Source: Clostridiales bacterium
Lineage (GTDB): Bacteria > Bacillota > Clostridia > Peptostreptococcales > Anaerovoracaceae
Direction: 5' to 3'
Assembly: GCA_009778945.1 (NCBI GenBank)
Contig: WRFF01000039.1
Location: forward strand, 1 to 12,665
Length of the DNA stretch: 12,665 nt
Below the pieces are notes generated by a model. It searched no databases. It saw nothing but the letters and a program-made list of their open reading frames with translations, and was not told the origin of the DNA. The position numbers were made by a program, and so were the translations under genes. This document shows, piece by piece, positions 1-5,816 of this stretch (positions are counted from its first letter, which is position 1; each line of letters starts with the position of its first letter).

Positions 1-591
1 GATATCCGCTTCGATCTCCGCGTCCGGCATGAGCCCGCGCGCCTCAGGCAGAAGCGTGCCGTCATAAGCGACCGTCACATCATAGCCCTTTGAAGCGAAT
101 CGGAACGCCTCGGACAGCGACGCCAAGTCCGCTCTCTCGATCCGGACCGCTTCGCCTTTCTTTGGGATGGCGTAGCGCCCGCGCGGCTCGGCGGCGCCTG
201 AGGCGACCGCCCGCGCGACGATCTCGCGCTCGATTAGCAGGAGATCGATCGAAGAATTTCCGGCGTTTTCAGCCGTGCCCGGATCCGCGGCATCGGGAAT
301 CGCATCCGCAGTATCGGCCATACGCCCGTCCTGCACCGGGGATTCCGGCGCGTTGTCAGGCGACAGGCCCAACACGCACGCGCCCATGCAGGGCGCCGGG
401 CACAGCGCAGATACGACACGCGGAAAGAGCACCGCGTCACGGTACAGCCGGAAAGCGCGCGCCCACCGACCGACCCGCACCGCTTCGATCAGCGCGCGCA
501 CATCCAGCCCGTATGGGCAAACCGCCGCACAAGGCGGCGGCGTGTCCCGCAGACAACCGTCCGCGTAGGTTTTTATTTCCCGAAAATCCAA
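1..591 (-). CDS. GltD/DPD-like Fe-S oxidoreductase subunit, N-terminal part (runs off left edge)
   Basis: I read this frame directly from the minus strand. It is open for 197 codons to the window edge. Six cysteines (C13, C21, C25, C64, C68, C72) fall in the spacing C-x7-C-x3-CP then C-x3-C-x3-C, with PPPCAAVCPYGLDV and LCPAPCMGAC. This matches the N-terminal Fe-S domain (Fer4_20) of glutamate synthase small subunit and dihydropyrimidine dehydrogenase-like proteins, which pass electrons between NAD(P)H/FAD and Fe-S partners. Where the family normally has the first FAD-binding glycine motif (GxGPAGL), residues 148-160 read AVRIERADLASLS, so the glycines are absent although the following KGYDVTV strand is recognisable. 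Residues 78-115 form an acidic, alanine-rich insert. The gene follows the MOP gene on the same strand after 225 bp, which suggests an electron-transfer partner (inference). The start is uncertain: TTG at 591 is the first start after an in-frame TAA, but the good ribosome binding site sits before an ATG four codons into the blocked stretch upstream. The C-terminal part is not visible. Confidence 0.75.
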   Translation of the reverse strand, partial: MDFREIKTYADGCLRDTPPPCAAVCPYGLDVRALIEAVRVGRWARAFRLYRDAVLFPRVVSALCPAPCMGACVLGLSPDNAPESPVQDGRMADTADAIPDAADPGTAENAGNSSIDLLLIEREIVARAVASGAAEPRGRYAIPKKGEAVRIERADLASLSEAFRFASKGYDVTVAYDGTLLPEARGLMPDAEIEADI

Positions 592-676
592 TTGGTTTTA
601 TACGTCCATTATTACTCCGGCACCCGGGTCATCTGGCCTGAATACAGAAATCTTAATACTTTATGCCACTTTTTTT

Positions 677-758
677 CGGTTATGGACGATTTTTAGTCCA
701 AATATCGCTGTTTTCTCTCGGTTTTCAGCGAATTCCACAAATAATTCGTCCATAACCG
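677..758 (-). repeat. Nested inverted repeats in the spacer between the MOP gene and the Fe-S protein gene
   Basis: A perfect 13-bp inverted repeat (CGGTTATGGACGA at 677-689 and its complement at 746-758) encloses a second dyad (TCGCTG at 705-710, CAGCGA at 726-731). A competing hairpin (TGGAC at 683-687, GTCCA at 696-700) uses part of the outer arm. In a minus-strand transcript these could form a long stem with an inner hairpin or switch between structures; as DNA the outer arms could be paired operator sites. On the minus strand the outer stem is followed by an A-run, not a U-run, so it is not a classical terminator. The rest of the 592-815 spacer is AT-rich with no gene. Confidence 0.6.
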
Positions 759-815
759 CAATTTTTTGCCATTATCAAGGTTCAATCTTGTCAACAGATG
801 CTTTCCGATAAAAAC

Positions 816-3656
816 TTATACCGGATTCGCCGCGATCTCGTCAATCTCGTCGTACATCTCCGAGCCGAACCAGTATTTCTCGTGAACCTCCGGCGCGCTG
901 GCGACTACGCGGTCGATCACGGCCTTGACTTTTTCGGGCGTCGCGGGCAGCGTATATACGCGTCCGCCGATCGCGTTGTTGATCGCGTTGAGGATGGCCA
1001 TATGCCCCGAACTCTGATAGAGTTCCGAGCAGCCTGTAGAACCATGCGTGCCGATCTGGCGGTCGCGATCAAGGAACAGCAGCTCGATATCGTCCGGAAC
1101 ATCCGAGATCGTCGGAATGCCGGCGCCCGCAAGCGTCCCGTGCTTCTTCACATCGTCGTAATTTTCGGTCAGCGCGAAGCCGACGGTATGCGAGATGCCG
1201 CCGTAGGCTTGTCCCTCGACCGCAAGCTGGTTGCCGATCCTGCCCACGTCGCTGATGAAGACAATGCGCGTCACCTGCGTCTTGCCGGTCGCCTTCGCGA
1301 CTTTCACCTCGGAGAGTACGACCCCGTAGGTGGTCGAGATGATGGGGTCTCCCTGGCTCGTATTGAAGTCGAGATCGACGACCTTGCCCGTTGTATCGTG
1401 CTTCCCGTAGAATTTGACCGGCTTTCCTTCGGCGATCATCTCGTCGTATGTCCGGTACGTGCCGTCCGTTTTGCGCATCTCCGAGAGCATCTTTTCCGCG
1501 GCTTCTTCCGTCGCGCGGCCGACGACAAAATGACAGCGGCTCGCGGCCGAAATGCCGGAGTTCGGGCAAAGGTGGCTGTCGTTCATCAGCAGATGGATCT
1601 GATCCGGTTCGAGTCCGAGCGGCCTCAGGCATTCGTGCGTATGCGTGAGCGTTCCGATATCGCCGCCCTGGCCCACATCCTGCCATGTGTTCGAAGCCGT
1701 AACCGATCCGTCCGGATTGAGCTCGAGCGCGACCTCGCCCATATCGTGGCCGCCGGTCGTCACGTTGAAGCCCGCGCTTGCGATTCCAACCCCATAATAA
1801 TATTCGTCGTCCTCGGGCTTCTGCGCGACACGCGCTTTCGCCTCTTCATAAATCGGACGCATCTTGTCGTAGAGCTCGACCATCGACAGATCCTCATGAT
1901 GCGGATACCCGTTGATCGTGAGGTCGCCCGGCTTGGCCAGGTTTTGATAACGGAATTCAAACGGATCGGCGCCGGCCTTCTCCGCGAGCATATCGACAAG
2001 CGCCTCGCCGAGCGTATACGACTGCGGTGAGCCGAAGCCGCGATACGATGTTCCGAAGCCGTGATTCGTGACCGACATACGCACGAGGCCCCGCACGTTC
2101 GGGATCACATAGGGGAAGCCCGGATAACGCAGGAGGCTTTGGATCAGGTTCATCGAAATATCGTCGTATGCGCCGTGATCCACGCCAAAGTCGAATTCGA
2201 TCGCGGTGATCTTGCCGTCCTTGTCGCAGGCCATGCGCCCGTTGCTGTGCGCCGGCGTACGTTTGCCGCTGTAAGCCTGATGCTCGACATAGCTCATCGT
2301 CAGTGTGAGCTTCACATTCGGGTCATCCATCGCGAGCAGGCAGACACCCATGACTGCGAAACTTCCCGCGCAGGTGGACCAGCCGAACGAACCGCCGGTC
2401 GGGTTTTCGATAAAACGCAGCTTGTCGAGCGCGATGCCGACGCCGTCCGCGATCGACTCGCGGTTCCACTGGATCGACTGGCTCTTGTTCGCGATGACCA
2501 TGTTCCCCTCGTCATCCCAGAACGCCTGCTGCGTGTCGCCCTCGATCGAGAGGTGCGGCTCGCGCGTTGAGTAGAAGGAGCCTTCGACTGAGAAGGCGCT
2601 GTCCGCGATCACGTCGCGCACATCCTCGCCCTTGATGACGGGCTGTTTCAGATAGACGTTCGAGGCGCGGTCATGGATGCGCATCGCATCCGGCGCGGCG
2701 GCGTCCAGGAAATTCTTGTATTCGGGGAGTTGTTCGATCTCGACACGCACCGCCGCGGCGGCCGCGCGCGCGTGCGCGCGCGTGTCCGCGATGACCGCGC
2801 CCACCAGATCGCCGTAGAAGAAGATTTTCTTGTCGTTAAAGATAGGCCGGATATCGCCTTTCAGCAACGAACGCACATTGAAATTCGGCTCAAAGATGAT
2901 ATTGGTGCCGCGCACGTCTTTCGCCGTCACGATCTTCACCACGCCGGGCATTTTCTCGGCCTCGGACGTATCGATCTTCTTGATCAGCGCGTGCGAAGTG
3001 ATCTTCGGCTGGATGACCGCCACGTGCAGCGTGCCCGCCGGCATCTTCAGGCCGACGTCGTCGCCGTAATCTGCGAGGCCCAGCACTTTGCCGAGCGCCG
3101 CCGGCCGAGGATAACCCGTCCCGTAGATGCGTGCGCCCTTCTCGTGCTTGTACGTGATATCCTCCATCGTCTTCTCGCCGCGCAGCACCGCCGCCGCCGC
3201 CATGACCGCATCCACGATCGGGCGGTAGCCCGTGCACCGGCAGATATTGCGGTGTTTGAAGAACCAGTCGCGCACTTCTTCGCGCGTCGGTTTCGGATTC
3301 ACGGCCAGAAGCCCTTTCGCGCTCATGATGAAACCGGGAGAGCAGAAGCCGCACTGCACGCCGCCGTACGTGATCCACGCCTGCTGCAGCGGATGCAGAT
3401 GGGACGCCGTCCCGAGGCCTTCGATCGTCTCGATTGCGCAGCCGTCCGGCACATCCTTCATCTTTTTCATGCAGGAGCGCACGACGTCGCCGTCCACGAG
3501 CACCGAACAGGCGCCGCATTGGCCGGCTTCACAGCTGACCTTCACACCCGTCAGGCCGTAACGCCGGAGCGTATCCGCCAAGGTATCCAATTCCGGGTCA
3601 TAAAAAAATGTCCGTTCGACCCCGTTTACGAGTTGTACCGCCTTCTTCAGCGCCAT
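816..3656 (-). CDS. mop: MOP-type aldehyde oxidoreductase (molybdenum hydroxylase fused to two [2Fe-2S] domains, no FAD domain)
   Basis: This 946-residue protein belongs to the xanthine oxidase family and follows the architecture of Desulfovibrio gigas aldehyde oxidoreductase (907 residues). It would oxidise an aldehyde or related substrate to the acid at a molybdopterin site and send electrons through two [2Fe-2S] clusters to an external acceptor. The plant-type cluster ligands are C42, C47, C50 and C62; the second cluster ligands are C102, C105, C139 and C141 (QCGFCSPG, CRCTGY). The Mo domain begins near residue 175, with TGGSFGW near 420, YRGFGSPQ further on, and the catalytic glutamate in TGCSEL (E878), equivalent to Glu869 of the D. 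gigas enzyme. No FAD domain lies between the parts. No signal peptide is visible, so it is probably cytoplasmic. The start is firm: GGAGG lies 7 nt before ATG. Substrate cannot be read from sequence; a purine or N-heterocycle hydroxylase is possible but less likely given the MOP-like architecture. Confidence 0.93.
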   Translation of the reverse strand: MALKKAVQLVNGVERTFFYDPELDTLADTLRRYGLTGVKVSCEAGQCGACSVLVDGDVVRSCMKKMKDVPDGCAIETIEGLGTASHLHPLQQAWITYGGVQCGFCSPGFIMSAKGLLAVNPKPTREEVRDWFFKHRNICRCTGYRPIVDAVMAAAAVLRGEKTMEDITYKHEKGARIYGTGYPRPAALGKVLGLADYGDDVGLKMPAGTLHVAVIQPKITSHALIKKIDTSEAEKMPGVVKIVTAKDVRGTNIIFEPNFNVRSLLKGDIRPIFNDKKIFFYGDLVGAVIADTRAHARAAAAAVRVEIEQLPEYKNFLDAAAPDAMRIHDRASNVYLKQPVIKGEDVRDVIADSAFSVEGSFYSTREPHLSIEGDTQQAFWDDEGNMVIANKSQSIQWNRESIADGVGIALDKLRFIENPTGGSFGWSTCAGSFAVMGVCLLAMDDPNVKLTLTMSYVEHQAYSGKRTPAHSNGRMACDKDGKITAIEFDFGVDHGAYDDISMNLIQSLLRYPGFPYVIPNVRGLVRMSVTNHGFGTSYRGFGSPQSYTLGEALVDMLAEKAGADPFEFRYQNLAKPGDLTINGYPHHEDLSMVELYDKMRPIYEEAKARVAQKPEDDEYYYGVGIASAGFNVTTGGHDMGEVALELNPDGSVTASNTWQDVGQGGDIGTLTHTHECLRPLGLEPDQIHLLMNDSHLCPNSGISAASRCHFVVGRATEEAAEKMLSEMRKTDGTYRTYDEMIAEGKPVKFYGKHDTTGKVVDLDFNTSQGDPIISTTYGVVLSEVKVAKATGKTQVTRIVFISDVGRIGNQLAVEGQAYGGISHTVGFALTENYDDVKKHGTLAGAGIPTISDVPDDIELLFLDRDRQIGTHGSTGCSELYQSSGHMAILNAINNAIGGRVYTLPATPEKVKAVIDRVVASAPEVHEKYWFGSEMYDEIDEIAANPV
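2763..2785. repeat. 23-nt alternating pyrimidine-purine tract inside the MOP gene
   Basis: The tract is a perfect alternation (CG five times, TG, CG four times, TG, T) with the potential to form Z-DNA. On the minus strand it encodes part of the Asp-Thr-Arg-Ala-His-Ala-Arg segment that leads into an alanine run at residues 298-302. It may be only a by-product of GC-rich codon choice. Confidence 0.5.
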
Positions 3657-3707
3657 CCTTCTACCTCCGTTTTTCTTTTATTTATTGCCCATAACAAAAC
3701 TATTCCC

Positions 3708-3737
3708 GGGAAACGCAACCGAAACGCAGCGCTTCCC
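3708..3737 (-). promoter_or_regulatory. Predicted leader hairpin upstream of the MOP gene
   Basis: Read on the minus strand, GGGAAGCGC (3737-3729) pairs with GCGTTTCCC (3716-3708) over 9 bp with one G-U wobble and a 12-nt loop. The stem ends 51 nt before the MOP start codon. The 5' arm and its T-rich flank recur almost exactly upstream of the ABC binding-protein gene (9022-9053). The wobble pair works only in minus-strand RNA, which favours a transcript structure over a DNA palindrome. No strong promoter was found upstream of it. Confidence 0.45.
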
Positions 3738-3754
3738 AAAATTCGCTACCTAAA

Positions 3755-3776
3755 TCTTACGATAGGGAAGGTAAGA
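3755..3776. promoter_or_regulatory. 22-bp dyad, possible operator of the MOP gene
   Basis: TCTTAC-N10-GTAAGA is a perfect dyad with 16 bp between the two half-site centres, lying about 100 bp upstream of the MOP start. This is the size expected for a dimeric regulator site, but no protein can be assigned and 6-bp arms can occur by chance. Confidence 0.3.
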
Positions 3777-3896
3777 ATGCCATACAAAAACGGACAAACT
3801 TTCCCGCTTTCAGACGTTTTTATAATAATTTGGCTCTTATGAAAATTCGGCTTTGCGGTCGGCGCGAATCCCGTTTCCATCCGTGTCATAAACCGG

Positions 3897-3926
3897 CAAA
3901 AAACCGCCTCGCACAAGAGGCGGTTT
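3897..3926 (-). terminator. Intrinsic terminator of the corrinoid protein gene
   Basis: On the minus strand a perfect 10-bp stem (AAACCGCCTC and GAGGCGGTTT) with a 6-nt loop is followed by a run of six T. It begins 21 bp after the corrinoid protein stop codon, so that gene ends here and the MOP gene downstream needs its own promoter. On the plus strand the stem lacks a T-run of useful length. The 3657-3947 gap otherwise holds the MOP leader and no gene. Confidence 0.9.
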
Positions 3927-3947
3927 CCTGCGAAATTGCTGTTTTTC

Positions 3948-4580
3948 TTACGCGAGGAAGGCTTTTGCCGCTTGAGCCGCGCCGGAAGCGTCTTCCGAGT
4001 ACGCGTCCGCTCCGATCTCCTTCGCGAAGGCTTCGTTGATGGGCGCGCCGCCGACCATGACCTTGACCTTGTCGCGGATGCCGGCTGCCTCAAGCGCTTT
4101 GATGACGTCGCCCTGCGCCGCCATCGTGGTTGTAAGCAGTGCCGACAGCGCAAGTACTTCGGGATGATACTCGTTCACCGCATCGATGATCTTGGCCGCC
4201 GGGACGTCGGTCCCGAGATCGATCACTTCAAAGCCCGCGCCTTCAAGCATGAGCTTCACAAGGTTCTTACCGATGTCATGCAGGTCACCTGCGACCGTCG
4301 CGAGCACGACCCGGCCGATCGGCTTGATGTCCTCGCCGACGAGCCGGCTTTTCAACGTCTCGGTGCCTTTGTTCAACGCGCGCGCCGCGATCAGCACCTC
4401 CGGCACAAACACTTCGTTGTTTTTGAAACGGACACCCAATTCGCCCATGCCTTTCAGCAGCCCTTCGTCCAGAATCTGCTGCGGCGCGGTGCCTTCGTCA
4501 AGCGCCTGCGCAACGAGATCCGAAACTTCCTGCGCCTTGCCCTTTTGTACCAGTTCGGCGATATCGGAAAGTACACTCAT
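3948..4580 (-). CDS. Corrinoid protein of a methyltransferase system (MtaC/MtbC/MttC-like)
   Basis: This 210-residue protein has the standard build of cobalamin-binding partners of C1 methyltransferases: a helical cap (about residues 1-85, with GLLKGMGELG) and a Rossmann-type B12 domain. The DLHDIG motif (99-104) places the lower cobalt ligand at H101, followed by LSALLTTTM (145-153) and VGGAPIN (176-182). Such proteins carry a methyl group from a methylated substrate (methanol, methylamines, betaines or aryl methyl ethers) between two methyltransferases. Start choice: AGGAGG lies 7 nt before ATG at 4580; the frame stays open to 4637, but the added 19 residues do not look like the family. It is a single-gene transcript with a terminator downstream and is divergent from a PocR/AraC regulator that probably controls it. 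No methyltransferase is adjacent, so the substrate cannot be named. Confidence 0.93.
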   Translation of the reverse strand: MSVLSDIAELVQKGKAQEVSDLVAQALDEGTAPQQILDEGLLKGMGELGVRFKNNEVFVPEVLIAARALNKGTETLKSRLVGEDIKPIGRVVLATVAGDLHDIGKNLVKLMLEGAGFEVIDLGTDVPAAKIIDAVNEYHPEVLALSALLTTTMAAQGDVIKALEAAGIRDKVKVMVGGAPINEAFAKEIGADAYSEDASGAAQAAKAFLA

Positions 4581-4636
4581 GATGATTCCTCCTTCTGAAT
4601 AAATATTCTCTGCCGAGAACGCAGTTGTGCAAAACA

Positions 4637-4653
4637 ATAGGGATTGTCCCCAT
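4637..4653. promoter_or_regulatory. 17-bp imperfect dyad upstream of the corrinoid gene
   Basis: ATAGGGA-TTG-TCCCCAT matches its own complement at 6 of 7 arm positions. It lies 57 bp upstream of the corrinoid start, in the divergent control region. It could be an operator or a small leader hairpin. Confidence 0.3.
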
Positions 4654-4680
4654 TATCCTTAGTTATTTTATCGAACTTCG

Positions 4681-4698
4681 GCGCATGCGGCTTGCCAA
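4681..4698 (-). promoter_or_regulatory. Weak sigma-54-like promoter match for the corrinoid gene
   Basis: On the minus strand TTGGCAAGCCGCATGCG fits the -24/-12 pattern with GG and GC separated by the required 10 bases and most other consensus positions matched. No sigma-54 activator is in the window and the last consensus bases are poor, so a chance match is quite possible. No convincing sigma-70 promoter was found for this gene. Confidence 0.2.
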
Positions 4699-4718
4699 TA
4701 CCGGCGGCCTATTGGTAA
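4692..4718. promoter_or_regulatory. 27-bp dyad between corrinoid and AraC genes, candidate regulator site
   Basis: TTGCCAATA-N9-TATTGGTAA matches at 8 of 9 arm positions and lies between the divergent genes, 73 bp upstream of the AraC start. Its position makes it the best candidate for control of both genes. AraC proteins more often bind direct repeats, so another regulator is possible. It overlaps the sigma-54-like match. Confidence 0.45.
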
Positions 4719-4755
4719 ATAATTGATACACTTACCCTCAAATTATGACAAAGAA

Positions 4756-4784
4756 TTGCCATTTTCACGGGATCGCGTTATACT
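4756..4784 (+). promoter_or_regulatory. Sigma-70 promoter of the PocR/AraC gene, predicting a leaderless mRNA
   Basis: TTGCCA (4756-4761), a 17-bp spacer and TATACT (4779-4784) form a near-consensus promoter. Only 6 nt separate the -10 box from the ATG at 4791, so transcription should begin at or next to the start codon, leaving no room for a ribosome binding site. Confidence 0.75.
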
Positions 4785-4790
4785 GAGATC

Positions 4791-5765
4791 ATGGATTTTC
4801 AAAATCTTAAACATTTTTCGGATCTCTCGGGCTGCGGCGTGCAGGTGATCACATCGGACGGCGCCCGCGTTTTCGCGACGGAGCCGTTCGACCGTTGCGA
4901 GCCGGCGCTTGCGTATATCGCCGGCATGACGGACGAGCCGCTCGAAGCGCAGACGAAAGCGTCGATGATCTCGGGCGCGCTGCAATCCTACAGGTTCGGC
5001 GGGCGCTTCTTTTTTTTCTCACCGATCGGGCTGTTTCATTTCGCTTCGCCGATCATCCAAAACGAACGGCATACGCTTTCGGTCGTGGGAGGGCCGATCC
5101 TCGTGACGCCGATCGAGGATTTCATCAAGCTTGACCTTGAAGGCCGGCTGCCGGAAGGCTTCGACCGCGCGGAACTTTCGGAAAAACTCGCCGCCATTCC
5201 GCGATTCACGCCCGACGCCGCCAATACGCTCTCCGAACAACTGCTCATCAACGCAAAGCATCTCTCCGACCCCGAGTACCTGCGCCTTGAGAACGCGGGC
5301 GCGGCCGGCGGTGAAAGGCGTTACAGCGAATATATCCTCTCGTATTTTTCCGGTACGCCGACCTACGAGTCGATCCTTGAATTTGCCGAAGAACATCGCC
5401 GCGACAAGGCCACGCGCAAACACGAAAAGATCGTTTCCGCAGCCACAGAGTATATCGAACAAAATTATGCGAAAAAAATCACGCTCGAAGAGGTTGCGGC
5501 GCACGTCTACGTCAGCCCATCCTACCTCTCACGCATCCTAAAGGCTCGCACGGGGCGCAGTTTTCGCAGCCTTGTAAACGCGGCAAGGATCGCCGACGCG
5601 GTGCGGCTGCTCGAACAGAACGAACTCAGCCTTGGGGAGATCGCCTTCCGCACGGGATTTGAGGACCACAGTTATTTTACGAAAGTCTTTAAGCGCCATA
5701 TCGGCGTGGGGCCGCGGGATTACCGCGCCGGACGGGACAGGAACTCCGGACAAAAGAGGATATAG
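4791..5765 (+). CDS. AraC-family transcription regulator with N-terminal PocR sensory domain
   Basis: The 324-residue protein has a PocR-type sensory domain at about residues 5-165, recognisable from YRFGGRFFFFSPIGLFHFASPI-like text (68-88; key residues G70, G71, P78, G80) and VVGGPILV (98-105). A C-terminal AraC DNA-binding domain spans about 211-312, with two helix-turn-helix units around ITLEEVAAHVYVSPSYLSRI and LSLGEIAFRTGFEDHSYFTK. PocR was named for the propanediol-responsive activator, and the domain is common beside corrinoid and one-carbon gene sets in anaerobes. Here it is divergent from a corrinoid protein gene, so that gene is the likely target; the MOP gene is a further candidate (inference). 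The ligand is unknown. The ATG at 4791 is chosen because an in-frame stop lies at 4746-4748 with no ATG, GTG or TTG codon between. A run of eight T (5010-5017) encodes part of the FFFF stretch. Confidence 0.92.
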   Translation: MDFQNLKHFSDLSGCGVQVITSDGARVFATEPFDRCEPALAYIAGMTDEPLEAQTKASMISGALQSYRFGGRFFFFSPIGLFHFASPIIQNERHTLSVVGGPILVTPIEDFIKLDLEGRLPEGFDRAELSEKLAAIPRFTPDAANTLSEQLLINAKHLSDPEYLRLENAGAAGGERRYSEYILSYFSGTPTYESILEFAEEHRRDKATRKHEKIVSAATEYIEQNYAKKITLEEVAAHVYVSPSYLSRILKARTGRSFRSLVNAARIADAVRLLEQNELSLGEIAFRTGFEDHSYFTKVFKRHIGVGPRDYRAGRDRNSGQKRI

Positions 5766-5802
5766 CGCTTCCTTAGCTGACGAAAAATTCGCGTGTGATC
5801 CC

Positions 5803-5816
5803 GGGGGAACGCCCCC
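5803..5816. terminator. GC hairpin between convergent genes, weak terminator candidate
   Basis: GGGGG-AACG-CCCCC sits directly beside the stop codon of the SurA-like gene and 38 bp after the AraC stop. No T-run adjoins it on either strand; the nearest on the minus strand is about 15 nt further, with a small CGAA/TTCG hairpin around it. It may shield 3' ends rather than act as a textbook terminator. Confidence 0.3.

Noticed and set aside
90..641. 183-residue plus-strand open frame at the left edge
   Set aside because: Its Arg/Pro/Ala-rich sequence has no family features, and the minus strand here carries a clear cysteine-motif protein in another frame. It is an antisense shadow in GC-rich DNA.
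756..771. Sigma-54-like sequence TGGCAAAAAATTGC on the minus strand before the Fe-S gene
   Set aside because: The GG to GC spacing is 9 rather than 10 bases and no sigma-54 activator is seen, so the match is probably chance in an A-rich tract.
798..2030. 410-residue plus-strand open frame opposite the MOP gene
   Set aside because: The opposite strand encodes the conserved molybdenum hydroxylase. The plus frame has biased Arg/Asp/His/Val composition and no recognisable domain. Other plus frames at 2061-2570 and 2673-3842 are rejected for the same reason.
4581..4637. 19-residue N-terminal extension of the corrinoid protein
   Set aside because: A strong AGGAGG site lies within the extension at the right distance from the ATG at 4580, and the family normally begins there.
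5010..5017. Run of eight T in the PocR domain as a programmed frameshift site
   Set aside because: The frame is intact on both sides and the run simply encodes phenylalanines in a segment that fits the domain. There is no sign of an alternative product.
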